Assembly (NCBI GenBank): GCA_022844575.1
Contig: JALHLL010000016.1
Location: 1-27,522, forward strand
DNA: 27,522 bases
Source: a bacterium
GTDB lineage: Bacteria; Bacteroidota; Ignavibacteria; Kapaibacteriales; UBA961
Direction of reading: 5' to 3'
Shown: piece after piece, positions 1 to 7,063 of the stretch
Layout of the letters: each line of letters opens with the position of its first letter
How positions within the stretch are numbered: the stretch's first letter is position 1
Made by a program: the position numbers and the translations under genes
The notes under the pieces: generated by a model
The model's database searches: none
What the model saw: the letters and a program-made list of their open reading frames with translations, nothing else
What the model was told of the DNA's origin: nothing

Positions 1-101
1 AAAACCGCTACTACAGAATTACTACATTTTTTGATATTTTTTCAGGAAAAAATCGCAAAAAAGGGCTGTTTTGAGGCATTTTGACAACATCCTCCATCGG
101 T

Positions 102-115
102 GGTGAATATTCACC
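102..115. promoter_or_regulatory. Perfect 14-bp palindrome, possible operator
   Basis: GGTGAATATTCACC reads identically on both strands. It lies in non-coding DNA about 290 bp before the nearest start codon, so if it is an operator it may act on a gene to the left of the window. Chance occurrence in AT-rich DNA is possible. Confidence 0.25.
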
Positions 116-366
116 TATCATTTTTAGTGACAGTTTTAGTAAATCGCACCTTGTAAATGAATAAAAGTTCATCTATTTTTCACTATTCGTGATGTTGAAC
201 AGTCTTTCTATCAAAAAAACTACCGATTGATATAACCCTGATCACGATAGATACCTGTTATCCGGCAGACATTCGTACAATTTATATTCATGCAATACTT
301 TAGTGTAGTGACAAGGGAAATAAGTAAACAACATTGTTTAGGGTTCAGTTTTATGCCAAATCTTCG

Positions 367-374
367 TATGTTCG
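367..374 (+). promoter_or_regulatory. Candidate -7 promoter box (TATGTTCG)
   Basis: It matches TAnnTT(T/C)G, the form seen before several other genes of this window, and lies 33 nt before the ATG at 408. No TTG -33 element was found at the right distance, so support is by position and resemblance only. Confidence 0.35.
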
Positions 375-407
375 CTTTGCTGTCGTATGCATGTTTAGCA
401 AAACACT

Positions 408-2132
408 ATGAATTCTATTTGGGATATCCCTTTTATTGTTACGGATGTAGAGACTACGGGCGCGCATGCCGAGAAAAACCGGATAATGGAAATTGCATGT
501 ATGGTAGTTCAGGGCGGAGAGATTATAGAGCGTTTCACTTCGCTCATCAACCCACATCAATTTATTCCGCCGTTTATTGCTAAAATGACAGGTATTGATA
601 ATGCTATGGTGTTTACCGCACCGGAGCCGGAACAAGTGATGCCCCGTGTTTACGATATTCTTACAATGCCTAATGCAGTCTTTGTTGCCCATCATGTACA
701 GTTCGATTGGCAATTTATTGCAGAAACTTTTAAACGTATCGGAATTCCTGTACCTCCGATACCTTTATTATGTTCATGTAAACTTGCACGCCGATTATTA
801 CCGCAAAAAGTAAAAAAAAATGTGGGTGATGTTGCGAATTTCTTTTCCATTTCGGTGGAAAACAGACACAGAGCAGAAGGTGATGCCGATGCAACAGCTC
901 AGTTTACTATAGAATTTCTTCATCAACTCAATGAAGATTTTGATATAGAAACAACTGAAGAATTATTACAATTTCAGAATAAACAATTATCGTATGTTCG
1001 TTCAAGTCCTACATTTATAAAAAGAGTCGCCGTTTATTTGGAGCAATTACCCGATGAACCAGGAATATATAAAATGCTTAATGAACAAAATGATGTACTA
1101 TATGTCGGGAAAGCAAAATCATTAAAGGAAAGAGTGCGCTCCTATTTTCAGCAGGGTTCGCAACACACGGAAAAAATTGCTAAAATGGTAAAGGCGGTTC
1201 ATAAAATAGAATGGGAATGTACAGGCACGGAGTTATCCGCTTTATTATTGGAATCGAAAGAAATTAAAAGAATTAAACCTCCATTTAATACGGCAAGTAA
1301 AAAGTTAAGGCGTTTTCCTTTTCTCCGTTTAACTGTTCAAGATACTTTTCCTCGTTTAGAATGGTGTGGCTCTATTGAAGATGACGGAGCGGAATATTAC
1401 GGTCCTTTCCGTAACCGCACTATGACCGTAGAACTTGCCGAAACAATTCAAAAAGATTTTACATTACGACTCTGCAAAGATAATTTCACTCCTTCACCTG
1501 ATTATAAGCCCTGTTTTTATTATCATATTAAACGCTGCCATGCTCCATGTGCTTTATTACAAACACATGATTCATATATGAACGAGGTTAAACGTGTTCG
1601 TTCTTTTCTTACAGGATTTTCGGATGGCTTAATTGATAAATTAACGGCCGAAATGAATAAGGCAGCTGAGATTTTGGATTTTGAATCCGCTATTATTCTG
1701 CGTAACAGGATTGAAGAATTACAACGGCTTTTTATGCGTAAGGAACATGTTTCCACTTCCGTAAATTCAAACAATGTACTTATTATTTTACCGGTTTCGG
1801 AACGTGAAAAAACGCTTGAAATATTTGCCATAAAAAAAGGAAGATTGGCTCATCAGCAAATAATAGGTAGAAAAAGTCCTTTACGGCACATCACAGCTCG
1901 TTTTGAAGAATGGTATTTTAAGAATTGCGATGTTTTTGAAGAATTAAGTCCGCATGAAATAGATGAAATACAAATAGTTACTTCGTGGATACACAGGAAT
2001 AGAACTAATGGTATTTATATTTATATGGAAGGAAAAACTCTGCAAGAATCAATCACTATGTTTGAACAATCAATACGCTTATCTTTTACAAAAAAGAAAG
2101 ATACAATAATACCGGAAAGTTTGGAACTATAG
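408..2132 (+). CDS. DEDD 3'-5' exonuclease fused to UvrC N-terminal half (GIY-YIG nuclease)
   Basis: The 574-residue protein joins two DNA-processing modules. Residues 8-175 are a DnaQ/pol III epsilon-like exonuclease with D13-x-E15 (Exo I), D100 (Exo II) and H154...D159 (Exo III, DEDDh type). Residues about 213-310 are a UvrC-like GIY-YIG domain (PGIY near 218-221, YVGKAKSLKERV from 232). The UvrC-like region continues to a UVR motif at about 405-440 and ends in a further 120 residues. The UvrC RNase H-like 5'-incision domain and HhH domain are absent, so it should make at most one type of nick. Known relatives are the actinobacterial DEDD exonuclease/GIY-YIG proteins and the single-nuclease Cho. 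A repair role in trimming or nicking damaged DNA is inferred. It is first in a run of four closely spaced plus-strand genes. Domain assignment is secure; the physiological role is not. Confidence 0.9.
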   Translation: MNSIWDIPFIVTDVETTGAHAEKNRIMEIACMVVQGGEIIERFTSLINPHQFIPPFIAKMTGIDNAMVFTAPEPEQVMPRVYDILTMPNAVFVAHHVQFDWQFIAETFKRIGIPVPPIPLLCSCKLARRLLPQKVKKNVGDVANFFSISVENRHRAEGDADATAQFTIEFLHQLNEDFDIETTEELLQFQNKQLSYVRSSPTFIKRVAVYLEQLPDEPGIYKMLNEQNDVLYVGKAKSLKERVRSYFQQGSQHTEKIAKMVKAVHKIEWECTGTELSALLLESKEIKRIKPPFNTASKKLRRFPFLRLTVQDTFPRLEWCGSIEDDGAEYYGPFRNRTMTVELAETIQKDFTLRLCKDNFTPSPDYKPCFYYHIKRCHAPCALLQTHDSYMNEVKRVRSFLTGFSDGLIDKLTAEMNKAAEILDFESAIILRNRIEELQRLFMRKEHVSTSVNSNNVLIILPVSEREKTLEIFAIKKGRLAHQQIIGRKSPLRHITARFEEWYFKNCDVFEELSPHEIDEIQIVTSWIHRNRTNGIYIYMEGKTLQESITMFEQSIRLSFTKKKDTIIPESLEL

Positions 2133-2164
2133 TTTTATGAATATGTAAGCAAGGATAACATGGT

Positions 2165-2875
2165 ATGAGTTTTTTAAAAGCAGAATGGCGCAAACTTGCA
2201 ATAGCAAACTATATTGTTGATAAATCAATACTTAAAGAATCCATCCCCAAAGGAACCGAACTGGACATCTGGAACGGTAACTGTTATATAAGTTTTGTGG
2301 GATTTATGTTTATCAACACTTCGATTCTTGGAGTTAAAGTACCTTTTCATACAAATTTCGAGGAAGTAAATCTTCGTTTTTATGTATTGAGAAAAGAAAA
2401 TAATAAATGGAAAAGGGGAGTTGTTTTTATAAGAGAATTTGTACCGAAAATTATTCCGGCATATTTAGCCAATATGATATACAAGGAGCATTACAAGGCG
2501 GTTCCGATGGAACATGTGTGGAATATTCACAGCAATTCCTTAGAAGTAGAATACAAATTGTATTCAAATAATAGAGCACACACTTTTAATCTTATTACGG
2601 AAAAGAATACACACTCGATAGAACAGGGTTCGGAAGAGGAATTTATTACCGAGCATTATTGGGGCTATACCAAAGTTAATGAACAAAAAACCTTCGAGTA
2701 TCAGGTTACTCATCCCCGATGGGATGCCTATTCTGTTATTGACCATACGATTGATGTGGATTTCGGAATTTTATATGGTGAGGAGTTTTCTTTTCTTTCT
2801 ACTGTAGAACCTTCATCAGTTATGCTGGCGGAAGGATCGGCAATTACGGTTGAAAACAAAACCATTATACTATAG
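2165..2875 (+). CDS. DUF2071 (YqjF-like) family protein
   Basis: The 236-residue product matches the DUF2071 family along its length: an N-terminal AEWRKLAIANY segment, a GTELDIWNGNCYISFVGF block and a NFEEVNLRFYV block are family hallmarks. No signal peptide or membrane segment is evident, so it is probably cytoplasmic. The biochemical function of the family is not established, though it is distantly related in fold to acetoacetate decarboxylase-like proteins. AAGGA lies about 9 nt before the ATG. It starts 32 bp after the exonuclease gene and 42 bp before the GNAT gene, consistent with cotranscription. Confidence 0.85.
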   Translation: MSFLKAEWRKLAIANYIVDKSILKESIPKGTELDIWNGNCYISFVGFMFINTSILGVKVPFHTNFEEVNLRFYVLRKENNKWKRGVVFIREFVPKIIPAYLANMIYKEHYKAVPMEHVWNIHSNSLEVEYKLYSNNRAHTFNLITEKNTHSIEQGSEEEFITEHYWGYTKVNEQKTFEYQVTHPRWDAYSVIDHTIDVDFGILYGEEFSFLSTVEPSSVMLAEGSAITVENKTIIL

Positions 2876-2917
2876 ATTTATACTCCATAGTATAATTAAC
2901 ATCTACACACAGTTGAT

Positions 2918-3349
2918 ATGGAATTAGAAAATAACATGCCTCACAATATAGTGTTTTCTGCGGAAAAGAATATTCCGCTTAATAATCTTATGGAGTTATA
3001 TACTGATGCCGGATGGACTTCATACACAAAACACCCCGAAACACTATTATCAGGTCTCCAGTCCTCATTATATGTTTATTCCGCATGGGATAATGAGCTT
3101 CTTATAGGTTTAATAAGAGTAATAGGCGATGACTATACTATTATCTATATACAAGATATACTTGTGCATTCTCAGTATCGGCGATATGGCATAGGATCAT
3201 CATTACTCAATCATATTGTACAAAAGTATTCGCATATACGGCAAATTGTTCTTCTTACCGATGCAAAAAATGATACGATAAAGTTTTATGAAAAGAACGG
3301 TTTGAAAAAAACCGATACCCTTTCTCTTATTTCATTTATTAGAATATAG
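2918..3349 (+). CDS. GNAT family N-acetyltransferase
   Basis: This is a 143-residue single-domain acetyltransferase. Residues 80-100 hold the acetyl-CoA binding motif A, with IQDILVHSQYRRYGIGSSLL giving the R/Q-x-x-G-x-G/A signature at R88-G93. The C-terminal FYEKNGLKK segment (123-131) is the usual motif B loop. The substrate cannot be told from the sequence. Start choice is uncertain: an in-frame ATG 18 nt downstream (residue 7) is equally plausible and neither has a clear ribosome-binding site. It sits between the DUF2071 and DinB-like genes in the same direction with short gaps. Confidence 0.88.
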   Translation: MELENNMPHNIVFSAEKNIPLNNLMELYTDAGWTSYTKHPETLLSGLQSSLYVYSAWDNELLIGLIRVIGDDYTIIYIQDILVHSQYRRYGIGSSLLNHIVQKYSHIRQIVLLTDAKNDTIKFYEKNGLKKTDTLSLISFIRI

Positions 3350-3380
3350 TATTAACTCATATTTATAAAAGGTTTAATGT

Positions 3381-3842
3381 ATGGTTGAACAAATAATAGA
3401 GACTTGGAATATCCATAATCGTATAAATCTTTATCTTTTGGAATCCATTAATGAAGCAAGTCTCAATGATATTTCTGCTTCAAAGGGAAGAACTGTATTT
3501 GAGCAATTTGCCCATATTCACAATGTACGGCTTATGTGGATTAATGCAGCAAAACCAAGCTTATCGGAGGGACTCACAAAAATTGAAAAAGGTAATGAAG
3601 GTAATAAGGAATTACTACAACAATCACTCCGGCAGAGTGGTTCTGCTATAGAACAATTACTCATAATCGGTATGGATGAGGGGAAAATAAAGGGGTTTAA
3701 ACCTCACCCCATAGCATTTTTAGGTTATCTTATTTCACACGAAAGTCATCATCGCGGGCAAATCAATATTACTCTTAAACAGGCAGGACATCCTGTTGAT
3801 AAAAAAACTTCCTTTGGGTTATGGGAGTGGGGAACTCGTTAA
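3381..3842 (+). CDS. DinB family protein (putative metal-dependent four-helix enzyme)
   Basis: The 153-residue product resembles the DinB/YfiT four-helix bundle family. Histidines at the expected metal sites are visible: H47 in AHIHNVRLMW and H120 and H124 in SHESHHRGQ. Members include thiol-dependent S-transferases and proteins induced by DNA damage, but the substrate here is unknown. An AAGG ribosome-binding site lies 8 nt before the ATG. It is last of the four plus-strand genes and converges on the VOC gene across a minus-strand terminator. Confidence 0.85.
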   Translation: MVEQIIETWNIHNRINLYLLESINEASLNDISASKGRTVFEQFAHIHNVRLMWINAAKPSLSEGLTKIEKGNEGNKELLQQSLRQSGSAIEQLLIIGMDEGKIKGFKPHPIAFLGYLISHESHHRGQINITLKQAGHPVDKKTSFGLWEWGTR

Positions 3843-3885
3843 AAGCTATATATTACTTCTTCTAAACACTTTCGTTCTTATTCAT

Positions 3886-3922
3886 AAAAAAAAGCACCAC
3901 ATCGTATTACTCGGTGTGGCGC
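3886..3922 (-). terminator. Intrinsic terminator of the VOC gene
   Basis: An 11-pair stem (3894-3904 with 3912-3922, two wobble or mismatch positions) has a 7-nt loop and, read on the minus strand, is followed by eight T. It lies 22 bp after the VOC stop codon. On the plus strand no T-run follows, so it is not an obvious terminator for the DinB-like gene. Confidence 0.8.
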
Positions 3923-3943
3923 CTTAACATTGTAATGTATAGA

Positions 3944-4315
3944 TTATTGTCTTGAATGCAATCCGATCCGATTACCTTCTGTGTCAATAAATTGCGCTAT
4001 AAATCCGAAATCTCCTATGCCTTGCTTCGGAAATAACAATTTACCTCCGGCAGCTTCCACACGACCTGCTTCATTAGCAACATCTTCGCATGAAAAATAA
4101 ACAATGGTACCATCAGTCGAAGGAGTGTTGTCCTGTGAGCGTACAATAGCACCACCGGCACCTGTAGCACCTTCTGCTTCCGAATACATCATATACATCG
4201 GTGCATCGGGAAAATCCACGAATTGCATAGGTATATTAAATACCGCCGTGTAAAAGTTTTTTGCTCGTTCAAGGTCAGTCGCCGCTATTTCAAACCAGTT
4301 TACAGGATTGTTCAT
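3944..4315 (-). CDS. VOC family protein (glyoxalase/bleomycin-resistance fold)
   Basis: The 123-residue single-domain protein begins NPVNWFEIAATDLERAKNFY and ends DTEGNRIGLHSRQ, typical of the vicinal oxygen chelate superfamily (two beta-alpha-beta-beta-beta modules). The first metal-ligand position seems to be occupied by F or E rather than the His of classical glyoxalase I, so metal use is doubtful. The substrate is unknown. It follows a Crp/Fnr-type regulator gene on the same strand after 89 bp, but that gap holds a good promoter match of its own. Confidence 0.85.
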   Translation of the reverse strand: MNNPVNWFEIAATDLERAKNFYTAVFNIPMQFVDFPDAPMYMMYSEAEGATGAGGAIVRSQDNTPSTDGTIVYFSCEDVANEAGRVEAAGGKLLFPKQGIGDFGFIAQFIDTEGNRIGLHSRQ

Positions 4316-4351
4316 GAGAAGTTACCTTCTTGTAATTGTTTAACATACAGA

Positions 4352-4380
4352 CAAATTTAAGAAGATAAAGTACGCTTCAA
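4352..4380 (-). promoter_or_regulatory. Candidate promoter of the VOC gene (TTG-N18-TAAATTTG)
   Basis: On the minus strand TAAATTTG (4359 to 4352) exactly matches TAnnTTTG, with TTG 18 nt upstream (4380 to 4378). The ATG lies 36 nt after the box. Both elements and their spacing fit the Bacteroidota -33/-7 architecture. Confidence 0.55.
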
Positions 4381-4404
4381 CTTGACATAGGACAAGAAAT
4401 TATA

Positions 4405-4974
4405 TTAACCTTTGGAAACTTCTCTACGAATCTTGCTTAATGTGGAATCAGTAATACCCAAATACGTTGCCACATACTTTAACGGCGCATACAGTAATAT
4501 ATCGGGTCTTGTTTTCAACAATGCCAAGTACCTTTCTTTTGCCGAATCCGTAATTATGGAGAGTGCTCTTTGTTTGGAGTCGAAAAGGGCGGCAGACATC
4601 CACATTCTACCCCATTCGCGAAAACCCTCTATCGTATTATAAAGGCATTGAAAGTCCGAAAGCGTAAGTTTCCAGCACACCGATTGTTCCAAAGACTGAA
4701 TATTCTCTTTTGTCGGAATTCTTAAAAACACCGAGGACACTTCTATCACAATATCACCTTTACCGAAAAAATCGGTAGTGATTTGATTACCTTGAGGGTT
4801 AATAGCATATGACCGTATCAAACCATTTTCCAAGCAGTAATATTCATCGGCAATATCACCGTGTTTCAAAAGGTACTCCCCTCTGACAAACTGTATTACT
4901 TTATGCGCTTCTCTAATCGTATTGTAATTTTTGTCATCAAGAAGAGGATGCTTGTATATGTTCCGAAAATCCAT
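4405..4974 (-). CDS. Crp/Fnr family transcriptional regulator
   Basis: The 189-residue product has a cyclic-nucleotide-binding-like beta-barrel (about 25-110), a dimerisation helix (about 115-140) and a C-terminal winged helix-turn-helix (about 160-187, PLKYVATYLGITDSTLSKI). The cAMP-binding signature of E. coli CRP (GEL...RS) is not recognisable and there is no N-terminal Fe-S cysteine set as in FNR, so the effector is unknown. This matches the short Crp-like regulators common in Bacteroidota. It is transcribed toward the VOC gene and may control it. No strong promoter box was seen before its ATG. Confidence 0.88.
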   Translation of the reverse strand: MDFRNIYKHPLLDDKNYNTIREAHKVIQFVRGEYLLKHGDIADEYYCLENGLIRSYAINPQGNQITTDFFGKGDIVIEVSSVFLRIPTKENIQSLEQSVCWKLTLSDFQCLYNTIEGFREWGRMWMSAALFDSKQRALSIITDSAKERYLALLKTRPDILLYAPLKYVATYLGITDSTLSKIRREVSKG

Positions 4975-5040
4975 TATTGGGGTTTATAGTTTGTGCTTCG
5001 TAAACTTTTGTACTCTACACTTCATAACCCGAATAGTTAC

Positions 5041-5076
5041 AAAAAAAAGCAGAGGCAATCATAATTACCTCTGCTT
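5041..5076 (-). terminator. Intrinsic terminator of the response-regulator gene
   Basis: A perfect 9-pair stem (AAGCAGAGG at 5047-5055 with CCTCTGCTT at 5068-5076) has a 12-nt loop. Read on the minus strand it runs into eight T (5048-5041, the last two pairing in the stem). It lies 27 bp after the stop codon and separates the motility genes from the Crp-like gene. Confidence 0.8.
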
Positions 5077-5102
5077 ACATGTTAAATCGTCTGTATCCGA
5101 GA

Positions 5103-5702
5103 TTAACTCTTCGGCTTTAACAATAACTCTTTTATAGCATCCAGATTTCTTCGGTCATCTTCCTTATATCGTTGCGATATGGAACCCGGTGATAATGTAG
5201 CCGGAGTATTCTTCACCAAATCAGGTGCATCGTGTTCTTTTGGAATATATACATTATTTTCCGAACTATCCGTTTCCTCATTATTGTCTTTGTCAGTCGG
5301 AAACTTGATGGAACTTGCTTGGGAAATTATATCCTTGCCGAGAACATCACGTAGTTTTTCAAATATAGTGGCACGAGTAAACGGTTTGCCGATAAAACCG
5401 ATAGCACCGGAACGAATAGCCGTCCCTATATTCTCAATATCGGAAATTGCCGTAACCATAATAATCGGAATGTCACGCGTATGTTTAATAGTCTTTAATA
5501 CTTTTAAAGTCTGATGACCGGATAAATCCGCCATCAGTACATCAAGCATAATAAGAGTCGGGTGATGTTCGACCGCCAAACCGATTCCATCAAATCCATT
5601 AGCGGCTACATAGGGTTTAAAACCGAAACTCGTAACGATTTTTGAAAGGATGCGTTGCATCCATACATCATCATCAATAATCAATATGCTCAATTCATTC
5701 AT
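5103..5702 (-). CDS. Single-domain response regulator (REC) with acidic tail
   Basis: Residues 4-122 form a CheY-like receiver domain: acidic triad D10-D12, phospho-acceptor D54 in IMLDVLMADLSG, T84 and K106 in GKPFTRATI. The remaining 75 residues are polar and acidic with no recognisable DNA-binding or enzymatic output domain. It probably acts by protein-protein contact. It lies downstream of csrA, fliW and motB on the same strand, suggesting a role in motility or its regulation, but no cognate histidine kinase gene is in the window. GGGG lies about 8 nt before the ATG. The 155-bp gap after csrA contains only short weak hairpins. Confidence 0.85.
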   Translation of the reverse strand: MNELSILIIDDDVWMQRILSKIVTSFGFKPYVAANGFDGIGLAVEHHPTLIMLDVLMADLSGHQTLKVLKTIKHTRDIPIIMVTAISDIENIGTAIRSGAIGFIGKPFTRATIFEKLRDVLGKDIISQASSIKFPTDKDNNEETDSSENNVYIPKEHDAPDLVKNTPATLSPGSISQRYKEDDRRNLDAIKELLLKPKS

Positions 5703-5857
5703 ATATTACCCCAATAGGAATATAGATTCTATGGTATGATAGGGTTATTACTAAATTAATAAATATGATTACTATTGTAATCACGAAGGGAGTAACATTT
5801 TCAACATGTTAGGAAATGATTTTCCGTACAACTTTTTTCGATGGTACACCAATCACC

Positions 5858-6124
5858 TTACTCCGTCAGACGATCATCACTCGTTTCTCTTTTCGGCGAT
5901 ATATTCGCCGCTACAAATGCCTGTTGTATAGAAGCAACATCCGCTGTAGCCGCTTGACGGTTCAATTCTACTATACGGTCATATACTTCCTTTCGGTGTA
6001 CCGGTACATCTCGCGGAGCTTCTATTCCCAAGCGTACGACACCTCGATCAATACTTACCAATGTAATTTTTATATCATTACCTATTGTAATTACCTCGCC
6101 CGTTTTTCTTGATAGTACTAACAT
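5858..6124 (-). CDS. csrA: CsrA, carbon storage/flagellar translational regulator
   Basis: The first 55 residues are a canonical CsrA: MLVLSRKTGEVITIG at the N terminus and APRDVPVHRKEVYDRI with RNA-contact R44. CsrA dimers bind ANGGA motifs, often over ribosome-binding sites, and block translation. The protein has 88 residues against about 60-75 in most relatives; the additional C-terminal part (about 56-88) is alanine-rich then charged. Its ribosome-binding site AAGGAGA lies in a hairpin loop that begins at the fliW stop codon, 18 nt upstream. The adjacent fliW encodes the known CsrA antagonist, so assignment is firm. Confidence 0.96.
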   Translation of the reverse strand: MLVLSRKTGEVITIGNDIKITLVSIDRGVVRLGIEAPRDVPVHRKEVYDRIVELNRQAATADVASIQQAFVAANISPKRETSDDRLTE

Positions 6125-6126
6125 TA

Positions 6127-6145
6127 TAATTCTCCTTCCGAATTA
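6127..6145 (-). promoter_or_regulatory. Hairpin presenting GGA motifs over the csrA ribosome-binding site
   Basis: On the minus strand TAATTC (6145-6140) pairs with GAATTA (6132-6127), leaving a 7-nt loop GGAAGGA. The loop holds an ANGGA motif that overlaps the csrA Shine-Dalgarno sequence, and the first three bases of the stem are the fliW stop codon TAA. This is the layout of a CsrA-binding autoregulatory site. Binding itself is inferred. Confidence 0.6.
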
Positions 6146-7006
6146 AGTGTCGCTCCTGGCGCCAATGGGAAATTCCGTCATATACTTATCCGACGGGAGA
6201 ATTACTTGTTGCCCTGATCGTGCTATAGGGTCAATAATAACAGGCGCACGTAAATTTACAGTCATTCTGCCGGCCCTGCTTCCAAGAGTCACGACGGTAT
6301 AAATCGCATCCTTATCAGGATTATGGTCACGAAGCTCATATTCATCGAATACTAACCAGGGGTTAATAATCGGTAAACCTATCGAGGGATTCTCAAGTGA
6401 TACCAACCATTCAAGCGGAGCCATATTTTCTTCGGAGACCAACACAAAATCCCTTAATTCAGGAAATCCGAGAATACCATCCTTAAAGCAGATAATTTGC
6501 GAATCGGTAATATCAAGAGTACCGAACTGACTTGTATAGATACGGCGTTTCGCAGAAGTTTCGTCGGCAATATTATAATTCCTGTTAAGAGGGTAGTCCG
6601 AAGTATAAGCCGAATTTTCTATAAGTACCTGTTTTGCAGTCCCTTCCTTCATATCAAAAATAATTGGCGCACTCATATTTGCGGTCGCAGCTTGCTTTTC
6701 GGAATCGAACAATGTAACAATAACCATCGGGGCGGAAGTTTGTACATCATATCCCGCCTCCGGTGTATAGCTCAAATCAATCTGAAATGGACTGAGTATG
6801 GGAAAACCTATGGAAGGATTCTCGATGGACAGAAGCCATCGGAAAGGTACGAGGGTTTCGTCGGCAATTACAACAAATTTTTGCAAATGCTCAAAACCAT
6901 GAAGTCCTTCAGGAAAATGTACGATATGGCGATCTTCAAGAACTATTGTACCGAACGGCGATGCCTGTATCGCCTGTGCCTGTTCAGAAGAGGATGCATC
7001 CTGCAT
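6143..7006 (-). CDS. fliW: FliW, tandem two-domain flagellar assembly factor
   Basis: FliW normally has one domain of about 130-150 residues that binds flagellin or CsrA. This 287-residue product has two copies in tandem, about 18-142 and 161-281. Each begins with FGT, then an F-x-x-G-x-x-GF block, W-L-x-S-x-ENPSIG-x-PI-x-x-P, and ends QV-L/I followed by a Y...YP or Y...FP segment. Start choice: ATG at 7006 has AGGAGA 7 nt upstream; an in-frame ATG at 7030 and TTG at 7045 have none. It is followed at 18 nt by csrA. By analogy with the FliW-CsrA-flagellin partner switch it should relieve CsrA repression when flagellin is exported. Whether one copy binds CsrA and the other flagellin is unknown. 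Confidence 0.93.
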   Translation of the reverse strand: MQDASSSEQAQAIQASPFGTIVLEDRHIVHFPEGLHGFEHLQKFVVIADETLVPFRWLLSIENPSIGFPILSPFQIDLSYTPEAGYDVQTSAPMVIVTLFDSEKQAATANMSAPIIFDMKEGTAKQVLIENSAYTSDYPLNRNYNIADETSAKRRIYTSQFGTLDITDSQIICFKDGILGFPELRDFVLVSEENMAPLEWLVSLENPSIGLPIINPWLVFDEYELRDHNPDKDAIYTVVTLGSRAGRMTVNLRAPVIIDPIARSGQQVILPSDKYMTEFPIGARSDT

Positions 7007-7013
7007 AGAGAAA

Positions 7014-7019
7014 TCTCCT
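7014..7019 (-). promoter_or_regulatory. Ribosome-binding site fixing the fliW start
   Basis: AGGAGA on the minus strand lies 7 nt before the ATG at 7006, the best-placed Shine-Dalgarno sequence for any possible fliW start. It is followed within the first codons by a 12-bp palindrome (AGGATGCATCCT, 6991-7002) containing a further GGA. Confidence 0.7.
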
Positions 7020-7049
7020 ATTGCTGGCATATATAATAATAACAATTTA

Positions 7050-7057
7050 CAAAGATA
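7050..7057 (-). promoter_or_regulatory. Candidate fliW-csrA promoter box (TATCTTTG)
   Basis: This is an exact TAnnTTTG on the minus strand in the gap just after the motB stop codon, 43 nt before the fliW ATG. No TTG was found at the -33 position. It would allow fliW-csrA to be expressed independently of motB. Confidence 0.45.
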
Positions 7058-7063
7058 ACAAAA

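Larger units (their letters stand above)
1..407. other. Non-coding leader region before the exonuclease-UvrC gene
   Basis: This AT-rich stretch has no convincing coding sequence on either strand. Short open frames run through it and overlap the downstream gene, but they have no family resemblance and no ribosome-binding site. It contains a perfect 14-bp palindrome at 102-115 and a candidate promoter box at 367-374, listed separately. No tRNA-like fold or intrinsic terminator was seen. Confidence 0.6.

Noticed and set aside
81..109. TTGACA followed by TGAATA at about 17-bp spacing, resembling a sigma-70 promoter
   Set aside because: The -10 match is poor, the site is 300 bp from the gene, and the other genes here use a different box.
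290..583. Open frame of 97 codons overlapping the start of the exonuclease-UvrC gene
   Set aside because: It is a shadow in another frame: no family resemblance, unusual composition, and it overlaps a well-supported gene by about 175 bp.
4384..4389. TTGACA hexamer between the VOC and Crp-like genes on the plus strand
   Set aside because: No plus-strand gene follows it, and both neighbouring genes are on the minus strand.
5766..5783. TGATTAC-TATT-GTAATCA hairpin between csrA and the response-regulator gene
   Set aside because: The stem is short and AT-rich and the minus-strand tail is not a T-run; too weak to call a terminator.
6497..7036. 179-codon plus-strand frame opposite fliW
   Set aside because: It is antisense to a well-supported FliW coding region and its product looks like no protein family.
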